Of a DNA stretch of 64,000 bases, positions 1 to 13,919 are shown piece by piece; within the stretch, counting starts at the first letter, position 1; every line of letters starts with the position of its first letter. The notes beneath the pieces are model-generated. The model made no database searches and was not told the DNA's origin. It was given only the letters and a program-made list of their open reading frames with translations. Source of the stretch: Novakomyces olei (taxonomy: Eukaryota; Ascomycota; Novakomycetes; Novakomycetales; Novakomycetaceae); contig JADEYG010000007.1 in NCBI GenBank assembly GCA_016906335.1, forward strand, positions 1,876,001-1,940,000, written 5' to 3'. The position numbers and the translations under genes were made by a program.

Positions 1-13
1 TATAGATAATTAA

Positions 14-35
14 TTAACCCTAACCCTTGTAGTCA
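14..35 (+). promoter_or_regulatory. CCCTAA double repeat plus AGTCAC box upstream of the first gene
   Basis: TTAACCCTAACCC (14-26) is followed by GTAGTCAC (29-36), about 135 bp before the start codon at 170. The pairing resembles the Homol-E/Homol-D arrangement seen at the ribosomal-protein genes of this window, but the units differ (CCCTAA rather than CCCTA). Two copies next to a gene are too few to call a telomere. Regulatory role is inferred. Confidence 0.3.
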
Positions 36-169
36 CTATAGCGCATGCAATATACACAGCAAGATGTTCTCTATAAGAATGCCTATCGCTCAGGGCCTCA
101 TTATTATATATTTGATTAATATATATACATAATTAATATATACTGAAGGATATTCGGCGACTGAGAAAT

Positions 170-1122
170 ATGGTTCATGAGGGCGAAAGTGACGAATGGC
201 AGCGAGCACGGAAACGTGTCAAGGGCGAATCAGTAGAGAACGACGCACATGAGGCGATTTTAACCGGTGGTAGTAGGCTCACAGATTCTGAACGGGGAGG
301 CACATTATATGATCAGCTCCAGGAAAACAAACGCATCGAAGACGCTAAATGGCAGGAGGAGCATGCAATGTGTATGTATATTATCAAGATATTAGAGACT
401 GACTAGAGTGAACAGTACATTCGTTTCGGGCTTTGAATGAAGAGGAATTGAAATTTATTGAGGAGCTAAAGCAAAAGGATGCCATCAGGGCAAGGAGAGA
501 AGAAACTCTGGAAAAGCTCAATGAATTCAAAAAGTATGAATACCCTTGTTTGCATCTAGAAATTTATGGCTAGAATCATTGTCGGTCATATTGATTCAAT
601 TTCTTTTCATTAAACAACTCTGAATTTATTTTTAGTGGTTCTTTCATTCATGTTTCAATTATTTATGATGTGCACGTTTGGATTTGTTTACTATCCATAA
701 ATGTAACATTTACTAACGCATAAAGATCTCAATTGATCTTATCGGGAGCCAATGGAGACGTACAAAATGTTGCAGCAAACGAAACTGTGCCCGCAAGGAT
801 GACTTTTCCTAAAATGAGACGACCAGCTCACATAAAAGCAGACCCGAGTCTCCAAAAGTCACGGAAATCTACACCCACCGATAATGAGCAAGCGCGTAAA
901 GCAGATGATTTAGTGTATTCATCACCTTTGATTACTGAATTAGGTGCTAAAATCGTCGCAAAATCTGATGAAAATGGCGATAAAAAGGCAGAAGATGGGA
1001 AATCCACTGAAGTATCAGCGAAGCCACTTAATGCCGAACCAACGATCAAAAAGAAGGCCAGAACGATGCTAGTTGCTTACGGCTCCGATGATGATGACGA
1101 TGATGATGAAAATAAAAAATAA
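170..1122 (+). CDS. Nip30/FAM192A (PSME3IP1/Fyv6)-type nuclear protein
   Basis: Three exons: 170-371, 416-533 and 726-1122, giving 238 residues. The spliced protein has the Nip30/FAM192A N-terminal block: a LYDQLQENK motif near residue 46, then FRALNEEELKFIEEL, then a basic REETLEKLNEFKK helix. The C-terminal half is low-complexity and lysine/serine rich and ends in a run of aspartates. Intron 1 (372-415) uses a GTATGT donor. Intron 2 (534-725) has a textbook TACTAAC branch site 10 nt before its AG. Family knowledge: animal members bind the proteasome activator PSME3, and yeast Fyv6 acts in second-step splicing; which applies here is inference. The start is the first ATG in frame. Domain assignment is good, cellular role uncertain. 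Confidence 0.75.
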
Positions 1123-1258
1123 AGTGAAAATGTATATGAAGCTTATCATATCTCACGAACTAGAGCTAGAAAAGCGCAAGAATGAGCTCGAACATGACAG
1201 GCATTTCTCTTACTGCTATAAGATGATGCTTTATTTCTGTTTAGTCTCTCAAAGGTCA

Positions 1259-1278
1259 CCAGAAACTCTGGTTTCTGG
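1259..1278. repeat. Perfect 8-bp inverted repeat (hairpin)
   Basis: CCAGAAAC and GTTTCTGG are separated by the 4-nt loop TCTG, between the convergent 3' ends of the Nip30-like gene and the candidate gene on the other strand. It might fold in the 3' UTR RNA. Function unknown. Confidence 0.4.
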
Positions 1279-1279
1279 G

Positions 1280-1524
1280 TTAACCAGACGCAAATGGCTC
1301 CTGAGACGAATACTTCTCAAGGTGCACCAAAACGACAAAAATCTCTTTTTTTTTTCGAACAATCTTGGTCACGAATTCTTTGAACGATCATCTTTTAATG
1401 AATAATTACAGTTAAGCCGCAATAAAAGCCTTTCTGTTTTACTTTAGTTTTATTTTTTTGGGTTTGATCTTTGAGACTTACCATGTTGCTTGTTCGATGA
1501 TGATGCCCACTCTTCTGCCGCCAT
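1280..1524 (-). CDS. Candidate small spliced gene, unrecognised
   Basis: A possible two-exon gene on the minus strand: exon 1482-1524 (ATG at 1524, donor GTAAGT) and exon 1280-1377 (acceptor AG at 1378-1379), in phase. It would encode 46 residues, starting MAAEEWASSSNKQH and continuing with a lysine-rich FVTKIVRKKK segment and a hydrophobic stretch. I recognise no family. It lies convergent to the Nip30-like gene, and its stop falls just beyond a perfect hairpin (1259-1278). The good donor and continuous frame are the only support. It could be chance. Confidence 0.25.
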
Positions 1525-1875
1525 TTCGCACAGTGACTTATCAAAAGCAAAACAAGGAGGGCTTTAATTGATAAAATTATGGAAATTACTGGAAATAATC
1601 CTAAGGCTCAGTCATTGTGATAGACAAGAACTTTGAATTATGGTGCCCCAGTTTGCACAAATAGAACAAAGCGCGACTCGGTTTCATAATAATTTGACTA
1701 CGATGCACAAACTAAAGAAACACGTTAATTATAAGAACAGCTCACATATAAATCAATATGAAGTTTTTTGTGCTGTTTATAGATTTATATATAGTCATAT
1801 TAAGTAAGTATATTGAATGATGCTTCATACTTCATATGACAGAGTTGTAGACCGCCAAACATCGGCTGTTTGAGA
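1525..1875. other. Intergenic, upstream of SAC1
   Basis: AT-rich spacer of 351 bp before the SAC1 start. I see no conserved protein, RNA gene or clear regulatory motif. Confidence 0.5.
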
Positions 1876-4210
1876 ATGTCGGTTCATGAATCGCTGAACC
1901 TTTTTGTGACGCGGGAGGTGTACACAATATTACCTACTGTCGGATCGGCTCAAGGAGTTCACATAAATCGGCTCGATGGCAATATTACAATGAAACGTAA
2001 GCGGACAGGAATAAATTGAAGCTTGTGGACTAAATGGAACAGCCACTGCATCATTGATGCGTACGGGAGAGCCACGTAGAATTTTTGGGATTGTCGGTAT
2101 CATCAATTTGAAGCTAGACAAGTACCTTATTGTTATCACGGAACGCCGACACGTTGCACGGCTAGACCGAGATGATATCTATGAAGCAACTGCTTTTGAC
2201 ATTTTACCCACACGATTGGCGAGTCTGAATACCCTGACAGATGAGGAAGAGAAGCAATATGTTGCACTCATTACTGCTCATTTGCATTTTGGCAGCTTTT
2301 ATTTTTCTCCGTCCGGAGATATAACAAATTCTCAACAGCGACAAGCCCATGTGTCTAGCGAGAATGACGAGCCGCTCTGGAAAAGGGTAATTGATTGCAC
2401 GTCCTTGTTTACTTGTTGCTTGTTACTATTTTGTCTGGCTTGCAATTTTGTTCTTTCCGTGTTTGTGATTAATTAATTATTATTAATTGACGTCTTTCAT
2501 GTTGCTGACAATTGCAGGCGAATGACCGCTTTTTCTGGAACAAGTTTGCTCAAACAGAGCTTATTGCATCGATTGGCAAAGAGCCGGATGCGGGTGGATA
2601 CATTCTACCCATTGTTTTTGGCTGTAAGTCTTTTTGTATTACTGTTTTGCATGTATATAATCGAAAACGAAATGTTTGACATAATGTTAAATTCCCATTT
2701 TTCTATGTATTTTATTTATTTATATTCGGTATTATTTCCTGAAATCAGCTGACAAAATCTATCTCTAGTCATTTCAATGACAAATATATACGTTAAAGGC
2801 TCGTATATAACCTTTGCTCTGATTGCGCGTCGCAGCCGGTACAGGGCGGGGACCCGATATTTCTCTAGGGGAATCGATCCTTCTGGACACGTTTCAAATT
2901 TCAACGAGACTGAGCAGCTTGTCGTTGTAGACAGCGGTCACAAGGAAACAGAGCTTTTTTCCTACGTACAGACACGCGGCTCTGTACCAGTTAAATGGGC
3001 CGAGGTTAATAATCTTCACTACAAGCCGCAGCTCAAAATCTCTGCTATCGACAATGCGGTTCAGCCGGCACGCAAGCACTTTGAAGATCAGATTGAAACG
3101 TACGGTGATCAATATCTCGTGAACCTTGTAAACTCGTCCGGCTATGAAAAACCCGTTAAATTGGCTTACGAGAGGCTTGTTTCCGTCTTGAATAATCCAA
3201 GGATCCACTACACTTATTTCGATTTTCACAAGGAGTGCCGGGGTATGCAATGGTACCGTGTGCAGATTTTGATAGACGCTTTACTCAAAGATTTGGAGAC
3301 ACAGGGCTATTTTCATTTGAAAACGGGAGGCATTAAATCCATCGTGTCTGAGCAGCATTCCGTTGTACGCACCAATTGTATGGATTGCCTGGATAGAACA
3401 AACGTCGTTCAAAGCTGCCTCGCTCGATGGGTTCTTACTCGACAGCTTCAACAGTGCCAAATTTTATCGAAGGGCGAAAGTGTACAAGATATTCCAGAGC
3501 TAGAGAACTTGTTTAGAAATGGTGAGAGAATACTTGGATGAATTGTATGACTAATACTAACGCTTTCAGTCTGGGCTGATCATGCAAATGCACTGTCTAC
3601 CGCTTACTCTGGGACAGGAGCTCTTAAAACGGACTTCACAAGGTATGATAGAATTTTATTCAACTATTTAATTATTTAAGTATTTAATTTGAAAACTTGA
3701 AACCACAACAAATTCTAATAAATTTGCAGAACCGGTGTCCGCACCAAATGGGGTTTACTCATGGACGGCTACAATTCACTAAGTCGCTACTTGAAGAACA
3801 ACTTTTTTGACGGCCCAAGACAAGACGCTTACGATCTTTTCTTGGGCAATTATGATCCTTCAAAAGAAGGTGGTGCACAGGATAATCCTTTTGCAGATTT
3901 ACGTCCACTCTCCCTGCAATGTATTCCATACATATTTTGGATATCCATTTTTATGCTGTTTGCGGGGTTGGCTTTGCCTAGGAAGGCGGAAACACGTTTG
4001 CCCTTTAAACTTTATTTAATCTTCTGGGTTGTTATTTTATTATGGTCTCTTTGGAGCTTGGAGAAGTTTGGCATGAGTTTTGTCAACTGGCCTCGACTTG
4101 TTAGACTTGACTGGCTGGAAGAGCAAGCTATACGTCATGGTGCCGGCACTGGAAGTTGGAGCTTTAATAAAGCACGGGAATTAGAAAACGGGAAGAAGCG
4201 TATAGAATAA
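1876..4210 (+). CDS. SAC1: SAC1 phosphoinositide phosphatase
   Basis: Six exons: 1876-1996, 2043-2386, 2518-2623, 2769-3521, 3570-3642 and 3730-4210, all in phase, giving 625 residues (yeast Sac1 is 623). The SAC domain fills the first about 480 residues. The CX5R catalytic motif CMDCLDR is at about residues 394-400, preceded by the family block ALIARRSRYRAGTRY. Two hydrophobic segments near residues 535-552 and 562-579 are the ER/Golgi membrane hairpin typical of Sac1, so the catalytic domain faces the cytosol. The family dephosphorylates PI4P and other monophosphorylated phosphoinositides. Intron 4 has a TACTAAC branch site. No missing residues noted. Confidence 0.95.
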
Positions 4211-4680
4211 TTTTGCGTCCGACAACTTTATTATTCGAGCCTTCGATTTATTTATTAATCTTTTGTTTGTTTATTTATTCATTTATTAATCTTTTATTTA
4301 TTTATTTAATTATTTATTTATTAAGCTTTTATTTATTTATTTATTAACTCTTCAAACAAATAAATTGATTGTAATTTGAGTATCCAAACAGAATGTATCT
4401 GGCTCTGGAAAAACAACCTTTCGCTTACCATATACTACTAGTTTTTCTATAAAATTAACTCTCCTTTGTACATATCAAATGATATAGATGGTTAACCATA
4501 AATAAAGGGCCAAATTATAATAATAGTAGTAATAAGAATACAACGGATTTATTTTGCCAAGGATTTTATGGAAACTTGATTTATATAATGTATCCATAAG
4601 TATTTACGCAAGACTATGAAATCAATGCTTGTTCAAGGCTAATCTATTTTCATGGTCCTCCTTAATACTCACTATTCTGC
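4211..4680. repeat. Convergent 3' spacer with TTTA-rich imperfect tandem repeat
   Basis: Spacer between the convergent SAC1 and ARG5,6 genes. From about 4245 to 4355 it holds four imperfect copies of a 20-30 nt unit of the form TTTATTTATTTATTAATCTT. No gene is visible. The tract probably forms part of the SAC1 3' UTR. Confidence 0.5.
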
Positions 4681-7598
<2,918 letters not shown>

Positions 7599-8089
7599 AT
7601 CGCTTCGTCCAGATATAGCGTCAAATAGCCCAGTCTCTTTACAATCCTCAGTGAACAAACTGCCAATAGGCAAAGCGAGTACGAGTGCTCGGACGGAAGA
7701 AGGGAACCGGTCGCAAAGCGGTGTCGATCGTTTGAGCAACAGACTTTGACTTTTTGCCACACAAAAGCGCCCTTAATAAATTGTGGGAGTATATATTATG
7801 TGTAAATCTCTGTATACGGCTATGATTTTTAGATAAACGCGAAAGCCCTAATAGCCAAATTTATTCTGGGCAAAACCGAGGAAAACACCCTAAGTGTGTG
7901 TGATTTTGATAATCAAATAAACCACACTATACTAAAAATTTGACAGTAAACCCTAAACGCGGACTCGCAGCTTAAAACGCTAATACGCAGAGTGTCCAGA
8001 AAACCCTGACACTTTTGAGGGGTCGAAAGGCAGGTGACACGGATCGTCCAAACTTGCTCTTGACGCGGGCTGTGAAGAGTTTGTGTGAA
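7599..8089. other. Divergent promoter region ARG5,6 / LEO1
   Basis: A 491-bp spacer between divergent genes. It contains an AAACCCTAAA element near 7950, about 140 bp before the LEO1 start. No RNA gene or further coding sequence was recognised. Confidence 0.5.
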
Positions 8090-9703
8090 ATGGCAGACGC
8101 CGATCTTTTTGGCGCAGATGAGGAGGATGCTGCCCTGTCCGTACAGGGCAGCACCGCAATTGGCGACTCTGGAACACCGGCAACTGGCTCAAGTTTAAAA
8201 AATGAGCCAGTAAATCGCGGCGATGAAGAGGAGCCAATTGCAAACGCAAAAGAGTCTGCCGATCTATTCAAGAAGGACGAGCCTAGTCGGCCAATGTATG
8301 GCGTTTTTCTTTGATAGGATAAGCTAATTAGTGAAAGCCAGGAAAGAAACGAAAAGTCTGGTACAGATCTTTTCGATGAGGCAAGTGGCAGCCATAGCAA
8401 CCTTGACGAAGATCAATATGTTGTTGAGAGCCAACGGGCGTTAGAGGTTTCCGTGCCTTACTCGCGAGCCAGTCCTGGTAGCGACAATCATGTAAGCTTT
8501 ACAATTGCTCGTGAAGAGAACACTGCACATAGATTTGTTTTATTTCTCTAAACACCAGTTGTATCATATGCGTACTCCAGCGTTTCTACAGTTTGAGCGG
8601 CAAGTCTATGACCGAGAGCGGTTTGTCGGTACAGTGGCGGGAGAGCAGGAAGGCATGACTCAGCGGGCACAATGGCAAATGAACAAACTCCGAGTGGACA
8701 ATGTTCTACGGTGGCGACACAAACGCGATGCTGATGGAAATATTGTAGGCCGTGAGTCAAATTGCCGGTACGTCAAATGGTCAGACGGGACAATGTCGCT
8801 TTTAGTAGGAAACGATTTTTACGAGGTACAAACGAAGAGTGTTCCATTGAAGCACACGTATTTGAGCTACGTGTTTTCCGGCGATCTAATGGGCTTGCAA
8901 AACCAGTTTACGGACAACATGTCTGTATTCCCCCTAAAAACATCAATGTTGGCCTTTAAGAAAGTCAAAGAAAGCGGACTGCAACGCAATACCCCAGCGA
9001 AGGTTAAGGAGTTTGCTACGCAGCAAGATCCAGAGAAGATGAAACGTGAAGCTGAGCAGGTATGTATTACTCAGTCAATGTAAAATACTAGCTATTTGTC
9101 TTTCTACATTCTGTTTTTATATTTCGAGTTTTTTTCTTTCTCGATTCATTTCTCTTTCATACATTTCCTAAACATCCATAGCTTGAAACGGAACGATTAC
9201 GTGCAAAGAGGAAGCTCGAATCTCAGCGACGGGCACAAAAAATGAAATATCAGATGGCAGAGGACGACGAGCTTACAGGTTATGGATTCTCTTCACGGAA
9301 CACACGAGACAAAAATTATGACAGATATGAGGATGAAGATGATTCTGGTTTTGTGGTTGATGAGGAAGAAGAGGAGCGAAAAGAAAAAGAGCGGATGGAG
9401 CGGCTGCGGAAGATTAAGCAGCAGGGCAACGAGATTTACAAAGGAAAATCTGCATCTCGAGTCTCTGATGAAAGCGAATCTGAAGAAGAAGAGGAAGCTG
9501 GAAATGAAGAAGTGGATGAAGAAGAAGAAGAGGAAGAGGAAGCAGAGTCTACCGAGTCGGAAGACATCGCTGCCGATAGACAGAACGCGCAAAGCTCTTC
9601 ACAAGTAGCTCAAGCTGGCCCAGATCCGGCTGCACAGAATACAGTGGATGACCCGAAATCTAAACGACGCCGAATCATTGCTAGCGATGATGAAGACGAG
9701 TAG
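8090..9703 (+). CDS. LEO1: Leo1, Paf1 complex subunit
   Basis: Four exons: 8090-8295, 8338-8491, 8559-9059 and 9182-9703, giving 460 residues (yeast Leo1 is 464). The N-terminus is acidic (ADLFGADEED and a second LFDEASG copy). The conserved Leo1 core starts at exon 3 (LYHMRTPAFLQFERQVYD), with the family's RWRHKRDADGNIVGRESNCRYVKWSDG region. The C-terminus is a long Glu-rich tail ending in a basic KRRRI patch. Leo1 belongs to the Paf1 elongation complex, which rides with RNA polymerase II and promotes histone modification. The acceptor of intron 1 at 8337 was chosen because it is the only nearby AG, well spaced from the CTAAT branch site, that keeps frame. Confidence 0.93.
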
Positions 9704-10706
9704 GAGCAAAGGTGGATCAGAGTAAAAATGGTTTAAAAATGGCATGACATTAATTTGTATCAGCATTCTTTTGGAATGGCACTAAACCCCGATTGCATAG
9801 TCTTTGTGATAAAGTAAATACGATTATGTAATAGTAGTTCCTTCTTGCTACAATTATAACGAGAACGATTGTTTAAAGGCTAATTGTATATTTTGTACTC
9901 TATTTTGCACTCTGATACGCAGAGCTGTGACAGATCAGCTGGGCTAGTTTGATTGTCGACCCAGATCAACCAATTGACTGGATATGAGTAAAGATTTCTT
10001 ATTTAATTCTTATAGTCTAGCCCCAAAAGAAATGTACCACACGACAACAAGGTCCCGGCATTTTTCACCGTGATCGGCCACAGAGTGACTGCTGAATATC
10101 TTGCGGGTATTAATATTTGACGTCGGAACGAAAGACTCGTCGTAGTGAAGCTTTGAAACGGTCCTCTACTGACGCCGATACTTTAAACTAGTAGATAGAC
10201 TGGCCTCATGGGCACAGTCTTCTAGGTATAGTAAAGTACCACTACTGATGTGAGGAAAAAATGTGCACCTCTGGACCTATTTATATTACTGCGGAAAAAA
10301 AAAATAAAAAAAAGAAAAGAAACTCCGAAAGGGGGTCCAAGCTGCTTGAAAGTTTTGCAGTAAATACGTTTTAGTTAAAATACAATATAATAATTATATG
10401 AAGCAAGCGAACTTTAAAAAAAGCCCAAGTAACGTAAAGGGCCGACTGGTTACACTTGATTTTTCAGTCTATATACGATTCAGCTACTAACATTGGCCAG
10501 AGCCAAGTCGCAATTCATATTTACAAGGCTACATGGCTCAATGTGTCATCTTTTTTCAACAGATCATTCCATTAAAGCCATTCCCATGACCAAAATACTG
10601 TCCAGAAAAAAAGAAAAAAAAATTGGAAAAAAAATAAAAAGATAAAAAGCCCCTATACAGATGCCGCTTAAGAGTTCTTCTTGCTAAGAACGACCCACTT
10701 GCAAAA
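9704..10706. other. Convergent spacer LEO1 / TIF6
   Basis: 1.0 kb between convergent genes, with several A-rich runs (10291-10320, 10610-10640). I looked for spliceosomal RNAs and small genes and recognised none. Part is 3' UTR of both genes. Confidence 0.4.
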
Positions 10707-11631
10707 TCATGAATAAGTCTCCACAAGTGTGTCTCTCATTTGCCCGACAATAGAACTTGGCTGAGCGTCCTGTAATTTGAAAATTGATTCAATTACAGAC
10801 AATTCAGTTGCAGTCGTATCCATTCCGGAGAAAGCACACCAATCATTCACCACCATTCCTGCGCCAATTACGTCGGAGCCACGGTTTACCGTACCAGCAA
10901 CTAAAGGTACCTGTAATAATGATGAAATTTCGTCTTGCTCTTGGATAGTAGTGCGTGGATGCACCAAAGCACCTTGATTGGATAAAGCGCAGTAGCTTCC
11001 TACTAAAACGTTATTGGCTACAGTCTGCCGAAATACTTCAACTCCCAACACATCTGCAATTATTTCCTCGGTTTCCCGTTCAATCTAGATTTATCATTAG
11101 CATCGTAAAACACAAACCCTCAAAGAAAAGTCTATAAAGGCAAATCAATTGAATGAAGCCAGGCAAATATCAATATAAAACAAAAACAACAGAAAAACAA
11201 ATCAGAAAACTCTCAATCATACATCAGGATGAACCAGGGCAACATAATCGTTACAGGCTACAACATTTCCCAAAGCAGACAGCCGTTCTTCGACTCTCTG
11301 AATTTTTACACTGTCTGGCAGCGAATTACGTAAATGTTGGAGTTCGTTGTCGGTCGTTGAAGAAGGCACTAGAAGGCCTTTGCGATTTCCCGTAGTCAGT
11401 CTGCCGATAATACGGTTTCCGCCAATCGTAGTGCTAACGACGGGAACAACGTCACCTAGTTCGGACTCGAACACGGAGTAGAAATTTTCTGAGCCTCCCA
11501 GTGCTGTAAGCGCATATCCGTTCGTCAAACGGGAGAAAACTCCAACCCTATCATGTGAGTAAAATTTAGGAATAGAATGCTGCCATGGAATCATACTCGT
11601 TAGAGTTCTCAAACTGGCATCGCAACGCCAT
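10707..11631 (-). CDS. TIF6: Eukaryotic translation initiation factor 6
   Basis: Three exons: 11597-11631, 11223-11547 and 10707-11084. The product is 245 residues, exactly the usual length. It starts M-A-x-R-x-QFENSNE and shows the family signatures [59 protein letters not shown] and VAGTVNRGS. eIF6 binds the 60S subunit, is needed for its maturation and blocks premature joining with 40S. The first coding exon is only 35 nt. Together with NOP1 and three ribosomal-protein genes it makes this window rich in ribosome biogenesis. Confidence 0.96.
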
Positions 11632-11979
11632 TTTGAAAGATCAAATATCGATTATCAAGAGTTGTGTCCATACTTTATTGTCATTAATTATATACTACGG
11701 TCCTACGAGAATTACAGTATCTTCAAGTAAAGCAATGCTACCCTAATTACCTAGGTATATTGGAAAAGGCCAATTACAGATGGAGCTTTGATAGATTGGT
11801 ACGAGACGATATTACATTACATTAAAAAGGACAACGCAATCGGAGTCAACATTTTTAACGTATGAGATAAGGATGAAAGAGAGACATTCAAAACATAATA
11901 ATTTTTTTTTCAAATGATATTTAGCTCACCAGGTAGATAGTATTATCGAGCACAACAAAAATATAAATTTAGCAAAAAG
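11632..11979. other. Spacer between TIF6 and tRNA-Glu
   Basis: 348 bp holding the TIF6 promoter and the 3' flank of the tRNA gene. No other feature recognised. Confidence 0.4.
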
Positions 11980-12061
11980 TTCGGATACCGGGACTCGAAC
12001 CCGGGTCACGCGTGTAGTCTATAATGAGAGACGCGGATCATAACCCCTAGACCATATCCGA
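11980..12061 (-). tRNA. tRNA-Glu (CTC) with 10-nt intron
   Basis: On the minus strand the acceptor stem TCGGATA pairs with TATCCGA, with discriminator A. The D-arm GTCTAGGGGTTATGAT is typical of eukaryotic tRNA-Glu. The T-arm CCGGG/TTCGAGT/CCCGG is perfect. The anticodon stem CGCGT/ACGCG encloses 17 nt instead of 7. Reading the loop as C-T-CTC-A, then a 10-nt intron TTATAGACTA after position 37, then C38 gives a normal Glu(CTC) tRNA of 72 nt. Intron placement at 37/38 follows the rule for eukaryotic nuclear tRNAs. Confidence 0.9.
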
Positions 12062-12490
12062 TAGCCCATACAGTAATACAGAATGCCAAAACTCAGAAAT
12101 TGTAGAATATATACTATTAAGATATAAAGTTCAATAGAAAGTAAAGTCGCTTTTGTTTCAAAATGAGATCAACACTTCCACTTCGATATGCTATATTATT
12201 TTCAGGCAATTATTGGATATGCTTTCATGGAGCTTGCTAAGGAGAAATGCCGGTATTGATACATCCGTCCTACATTCATTCTGGCCAGCCTGCCATAATT
12301 TTACTATATGTTGTAATATTCATTTATAACGTTTTGGCCCAGCAATATAGGAAACAAATAATTACATATAATTTTGTTTTCGCATATAAATCATTAGGGT
12401 AGGGCTATTCGGCATAGCAGTCACCGATGTGGTTGTCAACATCGTTCACTGTAAACGCAAAGGCACACCAACTCGAGCCGACACATCACA
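12062..12490. other. RPL28 upstream region
   Basis: 429 bp between the tRNA gene and RPL28. Apart from the ribosomal-protein promoter boxes at 12395-12425 nothing else was recognised. Confidence 0.4.
12395..12425 (+). promoter_or_regulatory. Homol-E/Homol-D-like ribosomal-protein promoter boxes
   Basis: TAGGGTAGGG (12395-12404; reverse complement CCCTACCCTA, the Homol-E core) is followed 13 bp later by CAGTCACC (12418-12425), one base from Homol-D CAGTCACA. The pair sits 66-96 bp before the RPL28 start. The same order and orientation recur at RPL39, which supports function. In fission yeast these boxes drive ribosomal-protein genes in place of TATA. Confidence 0.75.
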
Positions 12491-13053
12491 ATGCCGACCC
12501 GATTCTCCAACACGCGCAAGCACCGCGGCCACGTATCTGCCGGTTATGGTCGTGTAGGCAAGCACCGAAAGCACCCTGGTGGTCGTGGTCTTGCTGGTGG
12601 TCAGCACCATCACCGCATCAATTTTGACAAATACCATCCTGGATACTTTGGTAAAGTCGGTATGCGCCGCTTCCATGACCTGACCGTATGTTTACCCAGT
12701 TTGCTTTGTGCATAATGATCTAACGAGAAACAGAGACCCAATAACACACTCAATCTGGACAAATTGTATTCGCTATTGCCCGCCGAGGTTCGGGAGAACT
12801 TGTTGAGCGGAAAATACTCTGATGAGTCAGCCCCGTAAGTCGTCCACTCTAACGTGTCTTGATTTAGAAGGCTTTTCAAGTTTCTTATCGCTAATTATTC
12901 AGCGTTCTGGACTTGACATCTCGCGGTTACTTCAAGCTACTTGGCAAAGGCCGCATTCCAGCGGCACCTATCGTCATTAAGGCACGCTTTGTTAGCCGAC
13001 GGGCAGAGAACAAAATTAAAGAGGCTGGTGGAGTTGTTGTCATTGAGGCCTAA
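12491..13053 (+). CDS. RPL28: Large-subunit ribosomal protein uL15 (yeast L28, mammalian L27a)
   Basis: Exons 12491-12685, 12734-12834 and 12903-13053 give 148 residues, one short of yeast L28. The N-terminus [20 protein letters not shown], the [15 protein letters not shown] block, [12 protein letters not shown], and LGKGRIP near residue 115 are diagnostic. CTG codons fall at conserved leucines (NLDKL), showing standard decoding. Two short introns of 48 and 68 nt interrupt it. Homol-type boxes lie upstream. It is a cytosolic 60S component. Confidence 0.97.
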
Positions 13054-13919
13054 AGCATGAAATACTAGTATTTTGCACATGTTTTCCTCGTTCTTCAGGA
13101 ATAGGTGTAAGCGTAAAGTCCCTACTTGGACGTACAAGCGTAGATCCACGGATTGTGGCATTTATTAAAAGTTAGATAGTAGTAATTGGGCAGCATATTT
13201 TCGAAATATGTCCAAACGAAGCCCGGAGCATATTTTGTGTAAGGTATTGAGGCTCGGTTAACGAGTTTTCAATTAACTCGTTAAGCTAAAGTCGCCACCA
13301 AGTAAGCAGTAATTGCATTTTTACGCTTGATTTTCTCAAGACTATGCTAAAAATTGTTGGTATTATTACGCCCCTGAAATGGTATGTTTGAAGCGATGGT
13401 GGATGGATGATGTATTAATTACACTATACACATAAAATCTCAGACTGGTTACAAGAAACTTTACAGCATCATAGATTAAAGCCATTATCGTCGAAATTAA
13501 ACATGCTCTGGGGTATGTGAAATCAGTCAGCAAAACTTCCTTCTTTTAGGGGCCGCACAATTGGCGGAGGAAAAATTCTCGTTATTGTTGCCAAATTTTC
13601 TGTTACACCAACTGAACGCAGTCGGCGCTTTAGCATCAGCTCAAAGTCTTTTGCTCACTCACCAGCACTGATTTCTTTTCCCTAAAAAGGAATTACAAAG
13701 AACACACATTATTCTTTTAATTGCATCACTTTTTCCTTCACTCGGAGCTGTGACCATAAATTGAAGCGAGCAGTCATAAAGTGCTCAACGGACAGCTCTG
13801 CACAAGAGATCGTTCACAAGCGTACCTGCAATTTGCATCCTACATCTCTTTTATCGATTTTTATTTTTTTTCTGTATTTTTGATTCCCTTCCTTTGCTCC
13901 GAGAACTACTGGAGCCTTC
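13054..13919. other. Spacer RPL28 / ammonium transporter, possibly with a small unrecognised gene
   Basis: 866 bp. On the minus strand an open stretch 13523-13636 (ATG to TGA, 37 residues, starting MLKRRLRSVGVTENLATI) continues upstream in frame as DFEL and is preceded by possible splice signals (GTGAGT, CTGAT, TTTTTAG) and by another short open stretch beginning MTARFNLWSQLR around 13790. I could not assemble a coherent gene or recognise a family. The rest looks non-coding. Confidence 0.3.

Noticed and set aside
1-40. Telomere at the left end
   Set aside because: Only two CCCTAA units and unique sequence on both sides; no array.
9704-10706. Spliceosomal or other structured RNA in the LEO1/TIF6 spacer
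   Set aside because: No match to remembered U1, U2, U4, U5, U6, SRP or 5S core sequences.
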